Below, one piece after another: positions 55,052 through 63,954 of a stretch of DNA of 64,000 nt (its first letter is position 1; the number at the start of each line of letters is the position of its first letter). The stretch comes from Paludisphaera soli. GTDB lineage: Bacteria; Planctomycetota; Planctomycetia; Isosphaerales; Isosphaeraceae. Both the position numbers and the translations under genes were made by a program. The stretch lies in assembly GCF_011064595.1 (NCBI RefSeq), contig NZ_JAALJI010000004.1, positions 62,001 through 126,000 on the forward strand, read 5' to 3'. The notes beneath the pieces were generated by a model. The model was not told where the DNA came from. It worked only from the letters and a program-made list of their open reading frames with translations, and did no database searches.

Positions 55052-55759
55052 ATGGGCGGCCCGAACGTCATCGTGCTCGCCGGCCCCAACGGCGCCGGCA
55101 AGTCGACCCTCGCCCCACCGCTCTTGCGCGACGCCCTGGCCGTCCGCCACTTTGTCAACGCCGACGCGATCGCCGCTGGCCTCTCGGCCTTCGCGCCTGA
55201 GACCGTCGCCGTCCAGGCCGGCCGCATCATGCTGGCGAGGCTGAAGGACCTCGCGGCGGCCCGCGCCGATTTCGCGTTCGAGACGACCCTCGCCACGCGA
55301 TCGTTCGCGACCTGGCTTCGGACCTTGATCGCGGCGGGCTACGAGTTCCACCTCGTCTTCCTGTCGCTCCCCTCGGCCGAACTGGCCGTGGCGCGCGTGG
55401 CCGGCCGCGTGAGCCACGGCGGCCACCACGTCCCCGAGGAGGTCGTCCGCCGCCGCCACGCGGCGGGGCTGAGAAACCTCGAGGAGCTGTATCGCCCGCT
55501 GGCCGCGAGCTGGCGCGTCTACGACAACGCGAGGCCGGCCGGCCGCCGGTTCCTGAGGGGCGGGGGCGACGTCGGCCCGGCCTTTCGCGAAGTCTCCCTC
55601 GTCGACGCCGCCGTCGACGAGGCCGCGCGTGGGGCGGCGAGGCTCCACAAGAGCCTCGGCCTGCCGCTGGCCGCCTGGCGGGACGGCCGGGTCGTCCACA
55701 TCCCGGCCGAAACGGTCGACCTGGCGGACGGGGCTCGCGAGGTCGACCCGATGGGCTGA
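55052..55759 (+). CDS. Zeta-toxin-like P-loop kinase
   Basis: 235 aa. Walker A GPNGAGKS at 11-18, preceded by the hydrophobic strand VIVLA. NADAIAAGLSAFAPE and FAFETTLATRSF follow, as in zeta toxins, which phosphorylate UDP-N-acetylglucosamine and so block cell-wall synthesis. The C-terminal 60 residues are not conserved in zeta proteins. Because the usual epsilon antitoxin is absent and a Panacea-like gene lies 7 nt upstream, the pair could be a new toxin-antitoxin combination. Many chromosomal relatives are harmless kinases, so toxicity is not shown. Confidence 0.75.
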   Translation: MGGPNVIVLAGPNGAGKSTLAPPLLRDALAVRHFVNADAIAAGLSAFAPETVAVQAGRIMLARLKDLAAARADFAFETTLATRSFATWLRTLIAAGYEFHLVFLSLPSAELAVARVAGRVSHGGHHVPEEVVRRRHAAGLRNLEELYRPLAASWRVYDNARPAGRRFLRGGGDVGPAFREVSLVDAAVDEAARGAARLHKSLGLPLAAWRDGRVVHIPAETVDLADGAREVDPMG

Positions 55760-55760
55760 G

Positions 55761-57197
55761 TCACTCGGCGACCGCGGCCTTGGGGGCGGGGCGGCGGATC
55801 TCCGGCGTGTCGGGGATCTGCTCGACCAGGCGGTTGGCGCGGCCGTCGGGCTGCTTCTGGAGTTCGAAGGCGTCGTAGAGGTCGCCGAGCGCCGTGCGGG
55901 CTTCGTATCGCAGGACGTCGCCGTCGACGGCGACCACCTGATAGAGCTGCACGTCCTCGCCCGACCGCTTCATCCACTGCTCGGGGTCGAGGACGTACAT
56001 CTTGGGCCCGGAGACCGAGACGACGTAGACCGTGCCGGCGGTGGCGTCGGGATCGTCGCGCGCGGTGCCCCCCTCGGGGACGTTCTCATAGGACTTGAGC
56101 CCGGTCCGGGCGTAGGTGTGGTCGTGGCCCTGGAGCACGAGGTCGACCTTGCGGCGGTCGAAGATCGGCTGCCAGAGGCGGCGCAGCTCGGCGTTGTCGC
56201 GGTTCTTGGCCGGGGAGTAGATGGGGTGGTGGAACGTCAGGATCGTCCACTTCTGCGGGTTCTCGGCCAGGATCCGGTCGAGCCATTCGGCCTGCTCGGG
56301 CTGGCCTTCGTTGGAGTTGAGCGAGACGATGCGGACGCCCTGGTAGTCGAAGAAGTAGGCCGCCTCCTCCAGCCCGGCGGGCCCGTTCTCCGGCAGCGCG
56401 AACTGGGCCCGCCAGTGGGACGTGAGGACCCCCTTGGAGTCGGGGACGACGGTGCCGTCCGGGAGCCTCGGGCGTTCATACTCGTGGTTGCCGGGCGAGG
56501 GGACGCTGGGGACCATGCCGTTGATCCAGGCGCCGGCCCCGAACCACTCGCCCCAGAGGGCGTCGCTCGCGCCGCGGTTGATGAGGTCGCCGGCGTGGAC
56601 CAGGAACGCGGAGTCGGGGGCGTCGCCGTAGGCCTTGCGGATCACCCGCGACCACATCGACTTGACGTCGTTCTGGGCGTCGCCGAAGTAGAGGAAGCGG
56701 AACGGCTCGGGATTGTCGGACGCGGTCGACACCTGGAACCACTCGCTCCAGTCGACGCCGTCGCCCACGCGGTAGGCGTACTTGGTGGAGGGCTCCAGGC
56801 CGCCGAGCAGGACCGAATGATAGCGGGCGGGGCCGAGGTTCGAAACGAGGTCCTGCGAAACGGCCGCGACGGTCGTCGCCTTCTCGGCGAACCGCGGGCC
56901 GTGCTCCGCCTTGGCGACCTGCGCCACGGCCTGGACGACGGCGGCGTCGGTGCGCCAGGTGACGGCGATCGAACGCGCCGGGTCGGCCGCGATCGTGCGG
57001 ATGATGCGGTCCGGGATCGGCGACGGCCGGTGAGCCTCGGCCTCCGGCACGGGGGCGGTCCGCGTCGCGTTCGCCTGGGCCTGCGCCGGGGCGGGAGCGG
57101 CGGCGGCCGGGGCGGGCACGGGCGCCTGGGCTCGGGCGGCGGTCAGGGCGATCCCGAACGTGATCAGGGTCGGGAACGTCGAGCGGCTCGCGGTCAT
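55761..57197 (-). CDS. Purple acid phosphatase-like metallophosphoesterase, exported
   Basis: 478 aa with a signal peptide, then an Ala/Pro-rich linker. An N-terminal fibronectin-like domain (SIAVTWRTDA, STKYAYRVGDG) precedes a metallophosphatase with FLYFGDAQND, VHAGDLINRG, SPGNHEY, ILTFHHPIYS and LVLQGHDHTYAR, the five metal-binding blocks. Purple acid phosphatases hydrolyse phosphate esters outside the cytoplasm. AGGAGG is 6 bases before ATG 57197. It is transcribed divergently from the kinase. Family well supported; substrate unknown. Confidence 0.88.
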   Translation of the reverse strand: MTASRSTFPTLITFGIALTAARAQAPVPAPAAAAPAPAQAQANATRTAPVPEAEAHRPSPIPDRIIRTIAADPARSIAVTWRTDAAVVQAVAQVAKAEHGPRFAEKATTVAAVSQDLVSNLGPARYHSVLLGGLEPSTKYAYRVGDGVDWSEWFQVSTASDNPEPFRFLYFGDAQNDVKSMWSRVIRKAYGDAPDSAFLVHAGDLINRGASDALWGEWFGAGAWINGMVPSVPSPGNHEYERPRLPDGTVVPDSKGVLTSHWRAQFALPENGPAGLEEAAYFFDYQGVRIVSLNSNEGQPEQAEWLDRILAENPQKWTILTFHHPIYSPAKNRDNAELRRLWQPIFDRRKVDLVLQGHDHTYARTGLKSYENVPEGGTARDDPDATAGTVYVVSVSGPKMYVLDPEQWMKRSGEDVQLYQVVAVDGDVLRYEARTALGDLYDAFELQKQPDGRANRLVEQIPDTPEIRRPAPKAAVAE

Positions 57198-57456
57198 CGC
57201 GATCCTCCTGCGTCGGTGCGAAGGGGGGCGGCCGGGGACTTCCCGACGCACGGAACCGACTCTAGCCGGTCGGCCGCGTGGTTTCCAGTCGTCGCGAGGG
57301 CTCGCCTGATTGACGGGCGGGGTGCGGGGGGGCATCATGGCGATGTGGCCCGCGGCCCGACCCCCGACGGCGACGCCGCGCCTGCTCGGGCGCCGCTGCG
57401 ATCGCCGGGATGGGCGTCGCGGCCCGGATGGAACCCTTCGACGGCGGGGGTGCTCG

Positions 57457-59916
57457 GTGATCGGCCCAGGCTCGACGCTCAACGATCGATTCCTCCTCAA
57501 CACCGAGCTGGGCCGCGGCGGCATGGGCGCGGTCTACGCGGCGACCGACCTGGTCCTCCAGCGCGACGTGGCCATCAAGGTCCTGAAGGACCAGCAGGCC
57601 GGCGAGGAGGTCTCCAAGCGGCTCCGCCTGGAGGCCCAGATCGCCGCCCGACTCCTGCACGACAACGTCGTGCGGATCTACGACTTCGGCCAGGCCGGCG
57701 GGACGAGCTTCCTCGTCATGGAGAAGGTCGACGGCACCAGCTACGGCCGCCGCTGGCGCGGGATCTCCCTGGGCGAGCGGCTGAAGATCCTCGCCGGGGT
57801 GGCCGAGGCGCTCGACTACGCCCACCATCAGGGGGTCATCCACCGCGACGTCAAGCCGGGTAACGTGCTCCTGACCTCGGCCGACGTCCCCAAGCTCTCC
57901 GACTTCGGCCTCTCGCTGCTGGCCGAGCACGACGAGGCCGCCGGGATCGTCCGCGGCACGCCGCACTACATGAGCCCCGAGCAGGCCAAGGGGCAGAAGC
58001 TCACCTACCGGACCGACCTCTACTCGCTGGGCGTCATGCTGTACGAGTCGGTCTCCGGCGCGGTGCCGTTCGCGGGACCGCCGGTCACCGTCATGGCGCA
58101 GCACGCGAACACCGCGCCCCCGCCGTTGAACGCCCGCGCGGCCGGCGCGTCGCCCGAGCTCGAGAAGCTCATCTTCGCCCTGCTGGCGAAGAAGCCCGAG
58201 GACCGCCCCCCCGGCGGCTCGGCCGTGGCGAAGGTGCTCCGCGCCGAGGCGGGCAAGCTCCTGGGGGAGGCCGAGGCGGGCGTCGGCGAGGCGCCCCCGC
58301 CCGAGGAGGAGCCCGTCGAGCCGATGATGGACCTGGGCGCGCTCGCCGAGCTGGGCGAGGGGCGGGCCGTGACCCACGGCTCGGCGACCGCCGGGGGCCG
58401 GCCCGCGCGACGCCCCTCGACGGCCCCCGCCCGCATCACGGCCGCCGAGGCGGCCGACCTCGCCGCGTCGCCCCTCGTCCGCAAGATGCTCCGCACGATC
58501 CTGGCCGAGCCGATCTCGCTCAACCCCGACGAACGCTACCTCTCGGGCTACTACCTCGCCTACCTGCTGGTCGGCTCCCGGCGCAGGCCGTTCTACGCCC
58601 GCCGGCCGCTCGAACGCCTGAACGCGGACCGCGCGCGGCTGATCCTGGCCCTGACCTACGCCCTGACCGCGCACGATTCCGAGGCCGCCGTGCAGGAGGC
58701 CGCCCAGCTCCTCGACCAGCGCATCGAGGTCCGCCCGGCTCTCAACCCCGTAGTCCTCGCCAAGTTCCTGAGCTGGCGCGACAGCCCCAACCGTCGCCGC
58801 ATGCTCCGACAGGTCCGCAAGGCCCTGCAGGACGCCAGCGCCTACGCCCGCGAGCACATGACCGACCCGAAGGGTGTGCTCAACGTCGGACTGATCCCCC
58901 GCTCGCTCGAGGACCTCCGCAAGATCGCTCCGGAACGCGAGGTCGGCGACGAGCTGGTCGAGCGCTGGAACCGCCTGGCCGAGGCCTGGCGCGAGCACGC
59001 CGACCTCCGCGAGACCGTCCTCCGCTACGCCGGCGGCGCCGCCTACCGCGACCCTTCGGGTGCCGCCTTGTGGGCCGAGGTGGTCTACCCGCTCGTCGAG
59101 ATGGCCCGCTGGCAGCGGGCGCGGCGCGGCCGCCTGAGCGACGCCTGGCACTTCCTGGCGAGCCGCGTGCTCCACCTGCCCGACCCCGGCGAGAAGCTGC
59201 ACCGGACCCTGACGCGGCACCTCGCCCCGAGGGTCGTCGAGCAGCTCGACCGCTCGGCCGTGCAGCTCGACCGCGTGCTCGCGCGGGTCGAGCCCGACGA
59301 GGACGAACCGGCCGACGACCAGGACGCCCGCGCCGCCAGGCTCGGCCAGGGGTCCGAGGCCTCGCGGATCGAGGCGATCGCCGCCGAGGCCGACGCCGAG
59401 GTCGACGATTCGGACCAGGTCCTGCTCGTCGACGTCGACCCGATCCGGTTCCTCCAGGGGGAGCTTCACGAACTCTGGAAGGAGGCCGCCGGCGCGATGC
59501 AGAAGGCCGCCGCCGGGCCCGGCGCCCGGCCGGTGGGGCACCGGCACACGCCGCTGGGCCCGTATCGCCTGACCGTCGTCCCGTCGATGCGCGGCGCGTC
59601 GGCCGGGCAGGTCGTCGTGCAGGGCATGCCCAGCAAGCAGCTCGAACTGCTCACCCCGTCGCTCCGGACCGCCGGCTCGCGAAGCCGGCCGATCGTCGCC
59701 GCCTGGCCCTACGCGGACAACAGCCTGCTGCTGGCCTACCAAGACTTCAAGAGCGTCCAGCGCTACATCCTCTGGGACGCCCCCCGGGGCCGACAGTCGA
59801 GCTACACCGACCCGGCCGAGGTCTACCGCGAACTCGCCGCGCTCGGCATGGAGGTCCCCTCGGCGATGGAGGGCGCCCTCAGCAAGAGCTTCCGCCCCCA
59901 GGGCGGCCGGCGCTGA
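57457..59916 (+). CDS. Soluble Ser/Thr protein kinase with a long C-terminal region
   Basis: 819 aa. N-terminal Hanks-type kinase: LGRGGMGAVYAA (P-loop), VAIKVLK with Lys41, HRDVKPGN (129-136) and SDFGLSLL (148-155), all catalytic residues present. There is no transmembrane segment, unlike PknB types. Residues about 340-819 are unrecognised, with helical segments and an acidic stretch (ARVEPDEDEPADDQDA). The start is GTG 57457 with GGGGG about five bases upstream; ATG 57310 would add 49 residues of arginine-rich, poorly coding sequence. Convergent with the VWA gene. Targets unknown. Confidence 0.8.
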   Translation: MIGPGSTLNDRFLLNTELGRGGMGAVYAATDLVLQRDVAIKVLKDQQAGEEVSKRLRLEAQIAARLLHDNVVRIYDFGQAGGTSFLVMEKVDGTSYGRRWRGISLGERLKILAGVAEALDYAHHQGVIHRDVKPGNVLLTSADVPKLSDFGLSLLAEHDEAAGIVRGTPHYMSPEQAKGQKLTYRTDLYSLGVMLYESVSGAVPFAGPPVTVMAQHANTAPPPLNARAAGASPELEKLIFALLAKKPEDRPPGGSAVAKVLRAEAGKLLGEAEAGVGEAPPPEEEPVEPMMDLGALAELGEGRAVTHGSATAGGRPARRPSTAPARITAAEAADLAASPLVRKMLRTILAEPISLNPDERYLSGYYLAYLLVGSRRRPFYARRPLERLNADRARLILALTYALTAHDSEAAVQEAAQLLDQRIEVRPALNPVVLAKFLSWRDSPNRRRMLRQVRKALQDASAYAREHMTDPKGVLNVGLIPRSLEDLRKIAPEREVGDELVERWNRLAEAWREHADLRETVLRYAGGAAYRDPSGAALWAEVVYPLVEMARWQRARRGRLSDAWHFLASRVLHLPDPGEKLHRTLTRHLAPRVVEQLDRSAVQLDRVLARVEPDEDEPADDQDARAARLGQGSEASRIEAIAAEADAEVDDSDQVLLVDVDPIRFLQGELHELWKEAAGAMQKAAAGPGARPVGHRHTPLGPYRLTVVPSMRGASAGQVVVQGMPSKQLELLTPSLRTAGSRSRPIVAAWPYADNSLLLAYQDFKSVQRYILWDAPRGRQSSYTDPAEVYRELAALGMEVPSAMEGALSKSFRPQGGRR

Positions 59917-59925
59917 GGATTCGGG

Positions 59926-60975
59926 TCAGTAGCCCGCGGCCGACTTGGGGAATTTCGACGTGTCGACGTAGAAGTACGCGCCGCCGGTCGTGGTCGCCAG
60001 CCGCCGCAGGGGCGTGTTCTGGCCGAGGTCGCGACCGAGTCCGAATTCGATGGCCTGGATCCGGCTCCGCCCGGATTCGGACAGCAGGGTCGCGACGTTG
60101 TCATTGGTCATCGACGCGGCGTCGGTCAGGAAGAAGATCACCTCGGGCTTGTCGACCAGCGCCGTGCGCAGGGCCATCAGGTGGTCGGTGCCGCCGAACG
60201 GCGCCACGGCGGCGAGCTGCGCGCGGACGCGGGCCTTGTTCGCCCCGGTCGCCGGCATCAAACCCGGGCGGCCCTGGGCGTCGGTCAGCTTGCGGGCGTT
60301 CAGGTCGTAGAACGTGACCGAGAACCGCACGTCGGGCGGCAGCCGGTCCAGGCTCGCCAGCAGCTCGCGCTTGGCGATGTCCAGGGCGTTGCGCGTGCTC
60401 ATGCTGCCGGAGCAATCGATCACATAAGCGAACGAACGCCCGTGCTCGCGGCTGCCGAAGAACTCGGTCCCCGGCCCGATCCCCCGGCCGACGCCCCCGC
60501 CGGAGCCGCCCCCCTCGCCCCCGCCGCCGCCCGACCCCGAGCCCGGGATCAGCCCCGCGCCGGACGTGGGCAGTTCGGGGAGGTCGCGGAAGCGCGTCTC
60601 ATCCAGCTTGACGTCGCTGCGGGGGAGGATCTCGGAGAGCAGGGCGTCGGCCGTGGGGTCGCGCACCGGCTTGATCTCGGGGGCGTTGCGGGGCCGGGCC
60701 GCCATCTCGGGGTCGCCGAGCCCGCCGATGTCTCCCGGGCCGCCGCCGCCCCCGACCCCCGATTCCTTCTCCTGCCCCTTCGCCCGGTTGTCGACCGGCT
60801 CCAGCTCGCCCCGCATGGCCTTGCGCCCGCCGTCGTCCGCCGGCGAGGTCAGCGCCGTCAGGACCGAGAGCGAGGCCAGCGCGGCGAGCGCGATGTGGAA
60901 CAGCGCCGAGGTCCCCAGCGACCGCGGGTCGGTGAGCGGCGTCTCTCCCAGGCGGTGCTCATCGGCGATCGCCAT
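59926..60975 (-). CDS. VWA-domain envelope protein
   Basis: 349 aa. One N-terminal membrane anchor (about 22-43), then a disordered Gly-rich linker (145-165) and a von Willebrand factor A domain with the MIDAS motif DCSGSMS (187-193) and the later Thr/Asp sites (GGTDHL, FLTDAAS). It sits at the end of the ExbB-ExbD-ExbD operon with a 17-nt overlap with the gene upstream, so it is part of that complex. GGAGG precedes ATG 60975. VWA domains bind protein partners; its ligand is not known. Confidence 0.8.
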   Translation of the reverse strand: MAIADEHRLGETPLTDPRSLGTSALFHIALAALASLSVLTALTSPADDGGRKAMRGELEPVDNRAKGQEKESGVGGGGGPGDIGGLGDPEMAARPRNAPEIKPVRDPTADALLSEILPRSDVKLDETRFRDLPELPTSGAGLIPGSGSGGGGGEGGGSGGGVGRGIGPGTEFFGSREHGRSFAYVIDCSGSMSTRNALDIAKRELLASLDRLPPDVRFSVTFYDLNARKLTDAQGRPGLMPATGANKARVRAQLAAVAPFGGTDHLMALRTALVDKPEVIFFLTDAASMTNDNVATLLSESGRSRIQAIEFGLGRDLGQNTPLRRLATTTGGAYFYVDTSKFPKSAAGY

Positions 60976-61669
60976 CGTCGGCCTCCGGTTCCAGGAACTC
61001 GGGCGCGGGCCCGGGCGGGGCCGCCGATCGGCCGCCTCGACGACGATCCCGGCCGGCGGGGACGGCCAGCGAACGCCACGCGAGGAGCCCGGAGATCAGA
61101 GCGAGCCCGATGCACAATCCTACGATCGCGACCGGCCCCGGCCAGTCGGAAACCCCGGGACGGCCGACTACCGGCCGATCCTCCGCCGCCCGCTCCTCGA
61201 CGCTCGGCGCGGCGGGGCCGACGATCAGGGGGGCGAGGCGATCGCCGTCGGCCTGATAGCGCACGCGCCTCAGGTAGACGCCGGTGAAGGCCACCGCCGC
61301 CCCCTTCGCGACGCCCGGGTCGCGGTCGGCGGCCGGGAAGACCAGGCAGAGGAGGTCCCCAGGCGGCTGCTCGATCCAGGCCTCGACCAGCGCGGGGAAG
61401 CTGCCGACGGCGTCCTGGCGGAAGATGCGGACCACCCGCCCCGCCACGCGGACTCGCACGCCCCGGAATTCGTCCGGCCGTTCCCAGAGCTGGCGGAACG
61501 TCGCGGGCCGGGCGGGGGCGTCGGCGTCGGCCCGGCCCGCGAGCGCCTGGTGCTCGGCGGCGAGGTCCGACAGCCCCAGGGGCGAATCGTCCTGCCGGGC
61601 GAGGGCGGTCGGCCCGTGCGCGACGAGGAGCAGCGCGGCGACGAGGGCCCGGCCCCCGGGCCGGATCAC
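60959..61669 (-). CDS. Membrane-anchored exported protein of unknown function
   Basis: 236 aa. Signal peptide, a domain with OB-like beta strands ([33 protein letters not shown]) and one membrane segment near residues 180-200. It starts at GTG 61669, overlapping the end of the ExbD gene by 4 nt (GTGA), and its 3' end overlaps the VWA gene by 17 nt. Function unknown, likely a component of the same complex. Confidence 0.6.
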   Translation of the reverse strand: MIRPGGRALVAALLLVAHGPTALARQDDSPLGLSDLAAEHQALAGRADADAPARPATFRQLWERPDEFRGVRVRVAGRVVRIFRQDAVGSFPALVEAWIEQPPGDLLCLVFPAADRDPGVAKGAAVAFTGVYLRRVRYQADGDRLAPLIVGPAAPSVEERAAEDRPVVGRPGVSDWPGPVAIVGLCIGLALISGLLAWRSLAVPAGRDRRRGGRSAAPPGPAPEFLEPEADDGDRR

Positions 61670-62211
61670 GGCGAGGCTCCGGCCGGGGCCAGGCGGACGG
61701 CGGCCACGCCGGAGGCCGAGCAGACGGCGATGATCCGCGCGGCGGGCTCGTACAGCAGGCGGTCGTCGGCGATCAGCCGGACGCGCATCGGGCGATCGCC
61801 GAGCAATTCGACGTAGCGGCGCAGCCGCTGGCCGAGCTGGGCCAGGTCGGGGACGGGGGCCTCGCCGAGCCTGAGCGTCTTCAGGTCGCCCAGGTCGTCG
61901 GCCTCGGCGCGGATCAGGACGTCGTTCTCCAGGTCCGCGTCGACCTTCCGCGAGGTCGGCCTCGCCATCCCGCGCGGGGCGCTGGGGAGGGCGGCGGGCG
62001 TCGTGGGCAGGTGCAGGTCGATGTGGGTCTCGGCCGTGGGGGGGCGGAAGGTCAGGATGAAGAAGGCCAGGAGCTGGAACGCCATGTCGAGCATCGGCGC
62101 GACCGGGAAATAGACGTCGTCGGGGGGGCCGGGGCGGTAGCGGCGCGACCGCCGGATCCCGTGCTCGTCCTCCTCGATGGGCGTGGTCGTCAGTTGCGGC
62201 GAGACGCTCAC
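61666..62211 (-). CDS. exbD: ExbD/TolR-family protein (second copy)
   Basis: 181 aa. After a 35-residue cytoplasmic lead, one membrane segment holds the proton-channel Asp: [21 protein letters not shown] periplasmic domain follows ([20 protein letters not shown]). It starts at GTG 62211, overlapping the first exbD by 4 nt (GTGA), with GGGAG five bases upstream. It works with ExbB to couple proton flow to envelope work. The pair of ExbD copies could form a heteromer. Confidence 0.85.
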   Translation of the reverse strand: MSVSPQLTTTPIEEDEHGIRRSRRYRPGPPDDVYFPVAPMLDMAFQLLAFFILTFRPPTAETHIDLHLPTTPAALPSAPRGMARPTSRKVDADLENDVLIRAEADDLGDLKTLRLGEAPVPDLAQLGQRLRRYVELLGDRPMRVRLIADDRLLYEPAARIIAVCSASGVAAVRLAPAGASP

Positions 62212-62741
62212 GGCTGCTCCCGGTTCAGGACCACGAGGCTGAAGTTGGCGAAGCCCTGAGACTGGGCGTCGGTCAGCGTCCGCCTCACCGCGCCGTAGGA
62301 GGCCTCGCGGTCGGCGCGGAGGACGACGATGGTCGGCAGCTCGCCGCCTGGGTCGGGGGTCGGGGCGGGGAACTGCAGGCGCAGCGTCGGCGGCTCGGGG
62401 GGCGCCGGCCCGGCGGCCGGGGCCTCCTGGATCAGCTCGAGCCCCGCGCGCCGGGAGTCGGCCTGCCGCTTCCACCACGCCGAGGCCTCGGGCCCCTCGT
62501 AGGTCCGTCCGTCGGCCAGGAGGTTCCCCCGGGCGTCGATCGCGGCGGCGAGCCGATCCATCGCCAGGTCGGAGCCGGGCAGGGCGGCCGGGGCCACGGG
62601 CAGCCGCACCGCGCGGGTCTCCCCTTCGATCTGGTTGCCGAAGTGGATGAGCATCATGAAGAACGTGATGAGCTGCAGGACCAGGTCCAGCAGCGGCGTC
62701 AGGTTCGGGTTGAGCGAGTGCGACGTGGATGAACGCGGCAT
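62208..62741 (-). CDS. exbD: ExbD/TolR-family protein (first copy)
   Basis: 177 aa. Single membrane segment with the channel Asp: [20 protein letters not shown]. The periplasmic part ends [15 protein letters not shown] and includes an inserted segment near 70-115 not usual in ExbD. GAGG lies five bases before ATG 62741. It is 25 nt downstream of the exbB gene. Confidence 0.85.
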   Translation of the reverse strand: MPRSSTSHSLNPNLTPLLDLVLQLITFFMMLIHFGNQIEGETRAVRLPVAPAALPGSDLAMDRLAAAIDARGNLLADGRTYEGPEASAWWKRQADSRRAGLELIQEAPAAGPAPPEPPTLRLQFPAPTPDPGGELPTIVVLRADREASYGAVRRTLTDAQSQGFANFSLVVLNREQP

Positions 62742-62766
62742 GGCGGCCTCGACCGGGGTCGCTCGA

Positions 62767-63714
62767 TCACTCGGTATGGGCCGGCGGCAGCGCCGAACGG
62801 GGCGGGCCGCCGGCCGACGCCGCGAGCGCCGCGTTGAGCGCGAACGGATGCGGGTGCGAGCCCGGCCCGGCGGGGCCGGGCGAGGGGGCCGGCGCGGGAG
62901 CCTCGGGCTTGACCCCGGGCGCGAAGAGTTCGAGGAGCGGCTCGGCGGCCTTCTCGGCCTCCAGCGACATCCGGGCGATGCGGTTGCGGAAGAGGGCGTA
63001 GAAGTAGATGGCCGGGATTGAGATCGCGATCCCCTCGAGGGTGGCGAAGAGGGCCGTCGAGATCCCCTCGGCCAGCAGGCTGGCCTGCGGCGCGGCCCCC
63101 CGGGTGGCGATGACCCGGAAGGCCTTGATCATGCCGTAGACCGTCCCCACCAGGCCGATCATCGGGCCGAGCGTGCCGACGGTCGCCAGGTAGGTCGTCC
63201 GGTGCTCCATCTCCATCGTGGCGTCCTCGTTCGCCATCTCCATCGCCCGACGCGCCGGAGCGATCCCCGCGGGGAGCTTCTGCACGCCGGCCGCCAGCAC
63301 CCTCGCGAACAGCGAGCGGTCGGTCGCGAGCCGGTTGTAGGCGTCGCCGTAACGCCGCTGGTCCAGCAGCTCGCGAGTCTCGCGCACCAGGAGTCGAGGC
63401 GCGGCGGCCGAGGTCCGGTAGTGCAGCGCCATCCAGACCACCAGGGCCACGAGGTAGAACGACATGACCGCGATGAGGACGCCGATCAGCCCCGACGCGC
63501 GGATCATCCAGCGCAGAAACGATTCGCCGTCGCCCTCGGGCTCAGCGGCCGTCGCGCCGCCGGTCGACGGGGGGGCGGAGGCGGCCGGGGGACTCCCCCC
63601 AATCCCGTCCTGCGCCGTCGCGCGCGACGGGGAGAGGGCCCAGCAGGCCGCCAGGAGCCAGATCCCGAGCAGGGACGCGATAGCCCGCACCCGGGCTCGT
63701 CGAGATATGATCAC
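62767..63714 (-). CDS. exbB: ExbB/TolQ/MotA-family proton channel protein
   Basis: 315 aa. Signal-like N terminus and three membrane segments; the ExbB core is GTLGPMIGLVGTVYGMIKAF and the C-terminal ISTALFATLEGIAISIPAIY. The signature includes the Thr/Gly-rich helices that line the proton path. It starts at GTG 63714 with GGGAGG six bases upstream. First gene of the operon running to 59926. In planctomycetes such genes are often in several copies; this one is linked to a VWA protein instead of TonB. Confidence 0.88.
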   Translation of the reverse strand: MIISRRARVRAIASLLGIWLLAACWALSPSRATAQDGIGGSPPAASAPPSTGGATAAEPEGDGESFLRWMIRASGLIGVLIAVMSFYLVALVVWMALHYRTSAAAPRLLVRETRELLDQRRYGDAYNRLATDRSLFARVLAAGVQKLPAGIAPARRAMEMANEDATMEMEHRTTYLATVGTLGPMIGLVGTVYGMIKAFRVIATRGAAPQASLLAEGISTALFATLEGIAISIPAIYFYALFRNRIARMSLEAEKAAEPLLELFAPGVKPEAPAPAPSPGPAGPGSHPHPFALNAALAASAGGPPRSALPPAHTE

Positions 63715-63918
63715 CGCCGGCCTCCCGCCTTCGTCGTCATCGATCCACCCCTCCCAACTTACTCGATCGACCCGGATGCGACAAACGCAACCGGCGAGGG
63801 CCCGGTCCGCCGGGCCTTGCGACCCCCCCCAAGCGCAAGCCTTCCCTCCTTCAGCGTCCTCGCGGTCGATCTCGTCCCGCGGATCCGCCCGCGCCGGGGC
63901 CGCGGGCGCAAGAGAAAG

Positions 63919-63950
63919 GCCCCCCCGCTCGCGGGGGAGCGGGAGGGCCC
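63919..63950 (-). terminator. Terminator of the gene at the right edge
   Basis: An imperfect stem of about 12 bp (63919-63930 with 63939-63950, one G-T pair) is followed on the minus strand by TTTCTCTT. It lies just after the stop of the truncated gene. Confidence 0.55.
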
Positions 63951-63954
63951 GGGA

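Noticed and set aside
57310-57456. ATG 57310 as the kinase start
   Set aside because: The extra 49 residues are Arg-rich and unlike kinase leaders; GTG 57457 with a purine-rich site opens directly before the kinase domain.
57262-59742. Long minus-strand open frame opposite the kinase
   Set aside because: The kinase frame contains every catalytic motif; the reverse is a shadow.
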